Part shown: piece by piece, positions 58,533 to 64,000 of the stretch
How the letters are laid out: each line of letters begins with the position of its first letter
Position numbering within the stretch: the stretch's first letter is position 1
Source of the DNA: JANPIX01 sp031425195
Lineage (GTDB): Bacteria > Pseudomonadota > Alphaproteobacteria > Rhodobacterales > Rhodobacteraceae
Assembly (NCBI GenBank): GCA_031425195.1
Contig: JANPIX010000011.1
Span: forward strand, 96,615-160,614
DNA length: 64,000 nucleotides
Direction of reading: 5' to 3'
The notes under the pieces: generated by a model
Seen by the model: only the letters and a program-made list of their open reading frames with translations
What the model was told of the DNA's origin: nothing
Database searches by the model: none
Program-made: the position numbers and the translations under genes

Positions 58533-58699
58533 TCGGACGCAGGTCGCAGGCGGTGCCTTTATTCATTCCGGACAGCAATCGAAGTCTTGTTGTCGTGTAT
58601 TGGAACGTCGTATTCGGGCCGTATGCGGTGTGTATGTTTTCTGTATGGACACCCGCTGCTGACCGTTGCCGCATCTGGCCAGCCTTGGCGGGTGTTACT

Positions 58700-59491
58700 A
58701 TGAAGGTGGAGATGGAACCGATCCTGCAATCGACCCTTCCGTTTGCGCCGTGGATGGACCCGCGCACCGCCCGTTTGCCGGGAATTCTTCCGGTGGTGGG
58801 CGACGACTGGCTGCGGGTTGATGATGCCTTCGCGGGGCAGATGGCGGAACGGGACCGGTTGATCACACAGTCGCCGGGGCTGGTTCACGCGCTGATCGAC
58901 GCGGGGCGTCTGGCGGCGGAGGAGTTGTTTGACGCGGTGATTGCAAAACTGACCGTGACGCCGGGCTACCACATCGGAGCAGGGTCTGCCCTGCGGCCTG
59001 ACGGTCAAACGGTTGCCTTGGACAGGGACCAGCCGCTTTTGTCGCTGGGCCGGCTGGTGCAAGAGGATCTGTGCCTGCTGGAACAGGATGGTGCGGAACA
59101 TGTCCTGACCGGAGCCTGTCTGTGTTTTCCGGCAAGCTGGACGCTGGCGCAAAAGATCGGGCGGCCGATGACGGCGATTCACCAGCCTGTCGAACCCTAT
59201 ACCGAGGATATTGCCCGGCGGGTGCAGCGGCTTTTTGATGCGATCCGGCCGGAGCAGCCTTTGTGGCGGGCCAATGCGTTGGTGTATGACGATCCGACGC
59301 TGCACCAGCCCCGGCTGGAACATGAACGCCGCCCTGCGCCGACAAGGCGCGACTACCTGCGGTCAGAGCGGCAGTGCCTGATTCGTTTGCCCCGATCACG
59401 CGCCGTGGTGTTTTCCATCCACACGTATCTTGTCAGGATCAGCGATCTTGCCCCGGATGTGCGGGACGGGTTGGCCGCAGCCGGGATATAG
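58700..59491 (+). CDS. Heme-dependent oxidative N-demethylase-like protein (DUF3445)
   Basis: The ~263-residue protein has the DUF3445 pattern: LPFAPWMDPRTARLPGILPV near the start, a HIGAGSALRPDG middle region, PVEPYTEDIARRVQRLFDAI, and SERQCLIRLPRSRAVVFSIH near the end. Members of this family bind heme and oxidatively remove N-methyl groups from small amines such as dimethylamine. ATG 58700 and ATG 58712 are both possible starts. It lies downstream of the inverted repeats and converges with the small gene at 59496. Confidence 0.85.
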   Translation: MKVEMEPILQSTLPFAPWMDPRTARLPGILPVVGDDWLRVDDAFAGQMAERDRLITQSPGLVHALIDAGRLAAEELFDAVIAKLTVTPGYHIGAGSALRPDGQTVALDRDQPLLSLGRLVQEDLCLLEQDGAEHVLTGACLCFPASWTLAQKIGRPMTAIHQPVEPYTEDIARRVQRLFDAIRPEQPLWRANALVYDDPTLHQPRLEHERRPAPTRRDYLRSERQCLIRLPRSRAVVFSIHTYLVRISDLAPDVRDGLAAAGI

Positions 59492-59495
59492 CCGG

Positions 59496-59741
59496 TCAGG
59501 AATTCGGGTCCAGATCAGCCACCACTTCGACCTGAAGGGCACCGTAGGGTGTGCTGGTGCATCCGGTGGTCAGGCTGCAACCGTAGTAGAAGAAAGCACC
59601 GGTGGCGAAGGCTGTGACCAGACAGACCGTGATTGCGGCCTGGCGGAGTTTGGACAGGGATGCGGCCATTTGACGATCACGCGCAGCCTTGAGGCGGTCG
59701 TTGCGCAGGTAATTCGTTCTGTGTGGAGGGGACGCAATCAT
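59496..59741 (-). CDS. Small membrane protein of unknown function
   Basis: The 81-residue product has a charged N-terminal helix (NDRLKAARDRQMAASLSKLR), one hydrophobic segment (AAITVCLVTAFATGAFFYYG) and a short Cys-containing tail (CSLTTGC). It looks like a single-pass inner-membrane protein. No family is recognised. Its support is its protein-like composition; it is 4 bp from the DUF3445 stop, converging. Confidence 0.5.
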   Translation of the reverse strand: MIASPPHRTNYLRNDRLKAARDRQMAASLSKLRQAAITVCLVTAFATGAFFYYGCSLTTGCTSTPYGALQVEVVADLDPNS

Positions 59742-60000
59742 GAACCAAAACTCCCGCTGACTTTTGTCATCCTTTGTCTGGTTTCATGTCAGAAATCGGG
59801 CGGGGTTAAGGTCAAACTGCGAAATCGCCGCCCGCGAAGGAAACACCGCGCCCCGAGGACGCCCTTGGCAGGAGAGGGTCCACAGTTCGGAACGGGCCCT
59901 TGCCCTTGGGACTTGGGAGGCGATATCGATCAAAATCTCCTGCAGAGATTTCCGGACGCCTTTTCAAAGTATATGTTTGGTTTGTGGAGGACGCCGCTGC

Positions 60001-60681
60001 TCAGCTTTCAAGGTCTATTTTGAACCCAGCCTCTTGTAAGGCGCGGTGTGCATGAAAGCGAATTACGTCCAAAGGGATCAGCAGCAAACTAGCAAGTTCG
60101 CTAACAGCGATCCCGGGTGTTTCGTTGGCAAGGTTTTCGATTGCAGCTGGAATCTCGATCGACATGTATGGATCAACGTATTGGACCCGGGCACCCTTAT
60201 CGACGGCAAGCGCCAAAAGCCCCCGGTAGGTATCGATTTTAGGTGGATTGTCCCAGCCTCGGAACAGTATCCAAACATCGTAGATTCTGCTTTCCTCAAC
60301 CACCCACCATTCGGTCGCGCATACCTTGCATTGGGCGGGGTACTCCCACAGAAAAACGGCGGTCGCGCTTTCAACCTGATTGAAAGTATCAGGTGAAGAC
60401 GAGCCGATAGTGGAAAGATGTCCGTTTGGAATTGTGTGACATGTGCAGGTGGCTGGGGCGGGCAGGAATTCTGCAAGCCAATGCCGAAGGTCGTTCACCT
60501 GCTTCGGGCTTCCAAAATCTGTTGAAACAGCGTCCAAATACGCGTCAGGGCCCAGTGAAATCTCATCGATGCTGTCGAAATAGAGCCAGTTTTCAAACTC
60601 TGGAATGTCCATGTCGCCTCGGACGAAGGCCCAACACTTTTCCAACTCAACTGGACGACTTGCGAAATTTCCCGATCGCAT
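60001..60681 (-). CDS. Hypothetical protein with CxC/CxxC motif in an AT-richer patch
   Basis: The 226-residue protein has an acidic N-terminal half (KCWAFVRGDMDIPEFENWLY then LGPDAYLDAVSTDFGSP), a Cys pair at 79/81 (CTC) and another at 118/121 (CKVC), WWVVEESRIYDVWILFRG, and a helical end (VSELASLLLIPLDVIRFHAH). The Cys pairs could bind zinc. The N-terminal style resembles some immunity proteins of contact-dependent toxins, but no family can be named. AGGAG lies 6 bp upstream of ATG 60681, so this start is chosen over 60789. Base composition is visibly lower in GC than its neighbours. Confidence 0.6.
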   Translation of the reverse strand: MRSGNFASRPVELEKCWAFVRGDMDIPEFENWLYFDSIDEISLGPDAYLDAVSTDFGSPKQVNDLRHWLAEFLPAPATCTCHTIPNGHLSTIGSSSPDTFNQVESATAVFLWEYPAQCKVCATEWWVVEESRIYDVWILFRGWDNPPKIDTYRGLLALAVDKGARVQYVDPYMSIEIPAAIENLANETPGIAVSELASLLLIPLDVIRFHAHRALQEAGFKIDLES

Positions 60682-60795
60682 GACATGCTCCTGTGCCCGA
60701 TCAACATCGATAGGAGTTCGGGCTAATGTTCGCAACGGGATCGACGCAAACACTGACCACCGAGCCCCAGTATCGCTCACCTGCACCAACTGACA

Positions 60796-60817
60796 AGGGC
60801 GCCCCGAGGGACGCCCT
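60796..60817 (-). terminator. Hairpin after glnA
   Basis: AGGGCG (60796-60801) and CGCCCT (60812-60817) with further G/C pairs form a 9-bp stem. On the glnA strand it is followed by TTGT, a weak T tract. It lies 30 bp past the glnA stop. Confidence 0.6.
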
Positions 60818-60846
60818 GATCATAGATCGCACAGGTTACTGTTCCG

Positions 60847-62256
60847 TCAGCAGGAATAGTACATCTGGTATTCGACCGGGTGGGGCGTGTGTTCGAAGGC
60901 GTAAACCTCTTCCCACTTGAGCGCCATGTAACCTTCGAGTTGGTCCTTGGTGAACACGTCGCCTGCGAGCAGGTAGTCGTGATCCTTTTCGAGTTCCAGA
61001 AGCGCCTCGCGCAGCGAGCCGCAGACTGTCGGGATTTCGGCCAGTTCTTCGGGCGGCAGATCATACAGATCCTTGTCCGATGCCGGGCCGGGGTCGATCT
61101 TGTTCTTGATGCCGTCAAGGCCCGCCATCATCAGCGCCGCGAAGGCCAGATAGGGGTTGGCCGCCGGATCGGGGAAGCGCGCCTCGACACGTTTTGCCTT
61201 GGGCGATTCCGTCCACGGAATACGAACGCAGCCCGACCGGTTGCGGGCCGAATAGGCGCGCAGAACCGGTGCTTCGAAGCCGGGGATCAGACGCTTGTAG
61301 CTGTTGGTGGCCGGGTTCGTGATCGCGTTCAGCGATTTGGCGTGTTTGAGGATGCCACCGATGAAATACAGCGCCTCCTGGCTCAGATCGGCATATTTGT
61401 CGCCTGCGAACAGCGGCTTGCCGCCTTTCCAGATCGACATGTTCACATGCATGCCCGACCCGTTGTCGCCCTTCATCGGTTTGGGCATGAAGGTGACGGT
61501 CTTGCCATAGGCGTGCGCCACGTTGTGGATCACGTATTTGTATTTCTGGATGTTGTCGGCCTGTTCGACCAGACCGCCAAACACCATACCGAGTTCGTGC
61601 TGGCAGGTGGCGACTTCGTGGTGGTGCTTGTCGACGCGGATGCCCATGCGTTTCATCGTGGACAGCATTTCGCCGCGAATGTCCTGCGCCTCGTCCACCG
61701 GGTTGACGGGGAAGTAGCCGCCCTTGTGCCCCGCGCGGTGGCCGTAGTTGCCGCCTTCGGTTTCGGCGTCGGTGTTCCAGGCTGCTGCCTCGGCATCAAT
61801 CTGGTAGGACACCTTGCGCGGGGTGACCGAGTAGCGCACGTCGTCGAACAGGAAGAATTCCGCCTCGGGACCGAAATAGGCGGTGTCACCGATGCCGCTC
61901 GACTTGAGGTAGGCTTCGGCCTTGAGGGCGGTCTGACGCGGGCAGCGGGCATAGGCTTCGCCGGTGTCCGGTTCCACGACGACGCAGTGCACGCACATCG
62001 TCTTTTCGGCATAGAAGGGGTCAATGTAGACCGACCCTGCGTCGGGGATCAGTTTCATGTCGGACTGGTCTATGGATTTCCAGCCTGCAATCGACGAACC
62101 GTCGAACATGAAGCCTTCTTCGAAGAAGTCTTCGTCAACAAGATCGGCAATCAGTGTGACGTGCTGAAGTTTCCCTTTCGGGTCGGTGAAGCGGACGTCG
62201 ACATATTCGACCTCTTCATCCTTCATCAGTTTGAGGGCATCGCTGACCGTGCTCAT
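60847..62256 (-). CDS. glnA: Glutamine synthetase, type I
   Basis: GlnA makes glutamine from glutamate and ammonium. The 469-residue protein has MFDGSSIAGWKSIDQSDM near the start, the EAEFFLFDD and HHHEVATCQHE active-site segments, NGSGMHVNMS, and the adenylylation site Tyr398 in DLYDLPPEE, marking the GSI-beta type controlled by adenylyltransferase. ATG 62256 (MSTVSDALKLMKDEEV) is preferred. glnB lies 56 bp upstream on the same strand, as is common in this order. Confidence 0.98.
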   Translation of the reverse strand: MSTVSDALKLMKDEEVEYVDVRFTDPKGKLQHVTLIADLVDEDFFEEGFMFDGSSIAGWKSIDQSDMKLIPDAGSVYIDPFYAEKTMCVHCVVVEPDTGEAYARCPRQTALKAEAYLKSSGIGDTAYFGPEAEFFLFDDVRYSVTPRKVSYQIDAEAAAWNTDAETEGGNYGHRAGHKGGYFPVNPVDEAQDIRGEMLSTMKRMGIRVDKHHHEVATCQHELGMVFGGLVEQADNIQKYKYVIHNVAHAYGKTVTFMPKPMKGDNGSGMHVNMSIWKGGKPLFAGDKYADLSQEALYFIGGILKHAKSLNAITNPATNSYKRLIPGFEAPVLRAYSARNRSGCVRIPWTESPKAKRVEARFPDPAANPYLAFAALMMAGLDGIKNKIDPGPASDKDLYDLPPEELAEIPTVCGSLREALLELEKDHDYLLAGDVFTKDQLEGYMALKWEEVYAFEHTPHPVEYQMYYSC

Positions 62257-62312
62257 TCTCGGGTCCTTCTGGTTAAGGGTCATGGTGTGCGGCGGAACCT
62301 CGCCGGAAAGCA

Positions 62313-62651
62313 TCAGATCGCGTCGTCGCCGGTTTCGCCGGTGCGGATGCGGATCGCCTGTTCGACGGTGCTGACGAAGATCTTGCCATCGCCGATCTTG
62401 TCGGTGCGGGCGGCAGAGATGATGGCCTGAACGGCGGCATCGACGAGATCGTCGGGCAAGACCACCTCGATTTTCACCTTGGGCAGGAAATCGACCACGT
62501 ATTCGGCACCGCGGTACAGTTCGGTGTGGCCCTTCTGGCGGCCGAAGCCTTTGACTTCGGTCACGGAGAGCCCCTGGATGCCCACTTCCTGCAGCGCTTC
62601 CTTGACCTCATCAAGCTTGAACGGCTTGATGATCGCCTCGATCTTCTTCAT
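62313..62651 (-). CDS. glnB: Nitrogen regulatory protein PII
   Basis: PII senses 2-oxoglutarate and ATP/ADP and controls GlnA activity through the adenylyltransferase. The 112-residue protein begins KKIEAIIKPFKLDEVKEAL and has the uridylylated Tyr51 in ELYRGAEYVVDF and the VEQAIRIRTGE C-terminal loop. It leads the glnB-glnA unit and is divergent from the nnr gene. Confidence 0.97.
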   Translation of the reverse strand: MKKIEAIIKPFKLDEVKEALQEVGIQGLSVTEVKGFGRQKGHTELYRGAEYVVDFLPKVKIEVVLPDDLVDAAVQAIISAARTDKIGDGKIFVSTVEQAIRIRTGETGDDAI

Positions 62652-62810
62652 GGGCCGACTCCCCCCGGATATACTGTGCCGACTGATCATTTCTGCATCG
62701 GAGGGACAATCCGGGCCAAGAGCGGGCAGGGGGGCGCAGGGCGGAAAACTGGGGCGGTGCTGAGTTATTGGGCGAGGCGATGAAAGAATGAGCAGAATGA
62801 GAACATTGCC

Positions 62811-63965
62811 ATGACCGAACTTCTGACGGCGGCGCAGATGCGGGCGATCGAGGCAGCGGCGATTGCGTCGGGTGAGGTGACGGGGCTGGAGCTGATGGAG
62901 CGGGCCGGGCGGGGCGTGGTCGAGGCCATCTTTGAGGAGTGGCCCGAGTTGCGCGCCACCTCGCACCGGGCGGCGGTGCTGTGCGGGCCGGGCAACAACG
63001 GCGGCGACGGGTTCGTGGTGGCGCGGCTGTTGAAGGAGTGGGGCTGGGAGGTGGAGGTGTTCCTGTATGGGGACCCCGAACGGCTGCCGCCGGATGCGCG
63101 CGTGAATTATGAGCGGTGGCGGGGGATGGGGGAGGTGCACCCAATAGACGCCTTCTCGGATTTCACCTCAGTTCTCGCGCTAATAGTCGATGCGGTTTTT
63201 GGAATTGGGCTGTCCCGACCAGTAGATGACCCCTACCTTTGGGAACACTTTTGGGACGTAGAAGATGTGTTGGACGTGGCCGTGGACGAACAAGGATTGG
63301 ACAGCCGCGGCGTTCGAATGCCGAACACAGTGTCTATCGACATTCCATCGGGGATGGACGCAGATTGCGGGCGGATTCTTGGCAGTCGGCCAGAACACGG
63401 TCTTAGAGCGCCAAGTGTTCAGCTCACCGTGACGTTCCACGCTGAGAAGCTTGGACATAGGCTAGCAGACGGACCCTCACGCTGCGGAAAAGTTACTGTA
63501 GTTGACATCGGATTGGCGAGCAGCCCACCCAAACGGTCGATCACACTCTTTAGGGCGAGCCGTTACTTCATCGAGAAGCGGTCTGACGCCCACAAATACT
63601 CCCACGGCCACGCCCTCATCCTCTCCGGCCCCTCCGGCCATGGCGGGGCGGCGCGGCTTGCGGCGCGGGGGGCGTTGCGGATCGGGGCGGGGGTGGTGAC
63701 AGTGGGGTGTCCGCCGGATGCGGTTCCGGAGAACGCTGCGCGGCTGGATGCGGTGATGCTGCGGGGGCTGGCGGATGGGGATGCGCTCGCCGGGGTGCTG
63801 GAGGATGGGCGGATCAATGCGCTTTGTCTGGGGCCGGGGATGGGGGTCGGGGCGCGGGAGGCGGGGTTGGTGGGTGTGGCGTTGGGATGCCGGCCTGAAG
63901 CCCGGCCTACGGGAGTGGGAAGCCGGGCTGAATCCCCGCCTAAGGGGGGGGTAGGCCGGGCTTGA
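62811..63965 (+). pseudogene. nnrD: NAD(P)HX epimerase/dehydratase (nnrE-nnrD fusion), recombinant and truncated
   Basis: The protein repairs hydrated NADH/NADPH. The N-terminal YjeF epimerase domain carries GPGNNGGDGFVVARLL. The C-terminal kinase-like dehydratase domain begins GPSGHGGAARLAARGALRIG and LGPGMGVG. Two irregularities appear. From about 63140 to 63600 the codon usage drops in GC and the sequence gains an insertion (DPYLWEHFWDVEDVLDVAVD). At 63888 the dehydratase domain stops matching and the remaining frame is translated repeat, ending at 63965. A full dehydratase needs at least another 150 residues, so the gene looks broken. Confidence 0.75.
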
Positions 63966-63977
63966 GCCCCGCACGCA
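63888..63977. repeat. Palindromic repeat cluster inside nnrD
   Basis: AAGCCCGGCCTAC (63898-63910) and its exact complement GTAGGCCGGGCTT (63951-63963) flank a third partial unit (AAGCCGGGCTGAATCCCCGCC). The units are GC-rich and palindromic in themselves. They interrupt the dehydratase reading frame. Confidence 0.75.
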
Positions 63978-64000
63978 ATTGCCACCCAATTCCATTTAGC

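Larger units (their letters stand above)
58222..58699. other. Gene-free region between purB and the DUF3445 gene
   Basis: This 478-bp stretch separates divergent genes. It contains two inverted copies of a ~52-bp dispersed repeat (58291-58343 and 58480-58532) and AT-rich spacers. No protein-like reading frame or RNA gene was recognised. Promoters for purB and the divergent gene are expected here but not identified. Confidence 0.6.

Noticed and set aside
59764..60039. 91-codon frame in the gap before the CxC-motif gene
   Set aside because: It overlaps the end of the opposite-strand gene and has no protein-like pattern; the gap 59742-60000 appears to be non-coding.
62655..62690. Possible fourth copy of the dispersed repeat near glnB (CCCCCCGGATATACTG)
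   Set aside because: Only the C run and GGATA match; the rest of the core (CAAAGAGGATG) is missing.
62652..62810. Sigma-54 or NtrC promoter upstream of glnB
   Set aside because: No TGGCAC-N5-TTGC match was found in this gap; a CGGCAC occurrence lacks the second half.

Overview
The window looks like chromosomal DNA of a Rhodobacteraceae (Roseobacter-group) alphaproteobacterium. The reasons are the high GC content, dense ATGA-coupled operons, the sulfite-reduction cluster DUF2849-cysI-cysH-DUF934-fpr, the order yajC-secD-secF-Mth938 ... ccmABCDG-acnA, an infC that begins with a non-canonical ATA codon, and glnB-glnA beside nnrE/nnrD. I found no rRNA, tRNA, CRISPR array, prophage or insertion-sequence transposase. 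Most of the content is core metabolism, with small accessory patches.

Layout. 3-13061: an oxidoreductase cut by the window edge, then a long minus-strand series: glycosyltransferase, SDR, purF, cvpA, radA, a PqiA-like membrane protein, mlaF-mlaE-alr (overlapping starts and stops), dnaB, pyrE and pyrC. 13173-19461: a GFA protein and an LprI-like protein, then a surface-glycan-like cluster of an alpha/beta-hydrolase-like protein and three glycosyltransferase genes. 19549-25032: a MoxR/CoxD ATPase, a CoxE VWA protein and an XdhC/CoxI protein, the maturation kit of molybdenum hydroxylases, interrupted by an OmpA-type protein with a 30-bp in-frame repeat. 25094-31839: an SDR, infC, an Ala-rich anchored protein, and the sulfur assimilation operon with a divergent Lrp-type regulator. 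31847-37705: P450 plus exporter, tpiA, an A-type Fe-S carrier, a DUF3307/SatD-like pair preceded by a very regular operator, a DUF59 protein and ssb. 37923-39999: PepSY, cytochrome b561, membrane-tethered LuxR regulator, lytic transglycosylase. 40009-48716: serS, yajC-secD-secF, Mth938-like, aldo/keto reductase, ccmABCDG. 48723-58221: a 49-residue membrane protein, acnA, a DUF1223 protein, a lauroyl-type acyltransferase with an EamA transporter, a FliG-family gene, two small secreted proteins sharing a Cys motif, and purB. 58222-64000: dispersed repeats, a DUF3445 N-demethylase-like gene, two hypothetical genes, glnA, glnB and an aberrant nnrE/nnrD.

Functional links. PurF, PurB, PyrC and PyrE serve nucleotide synthesis. 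GlnA and PII serve nitrogen assimilation. CysI, CysH and DUF934 serve sulfate assimilation. The SecDF-YajC and Ccm genes serve protein export and c-type cytochrome maturation. Alr, MlaEF and the lytic transglycosylase serve the envelope.

The least explained features are: five half-sites with exact 14-bp spacing upstream of the SatD/DUF3307 pair; the cytochrome b561/membrane-LuxR overlap; a codon-usage patch and a palindromic repeat inside nnrE/nnrD; a dispersed GGATATTT...CAAAGAGGATG repeat; and an isolated AT-richer gene with CxC/CxxC motifs between nnr/gln and purB. Start sites, GC differences and family names were judged by eye; no database was searched.
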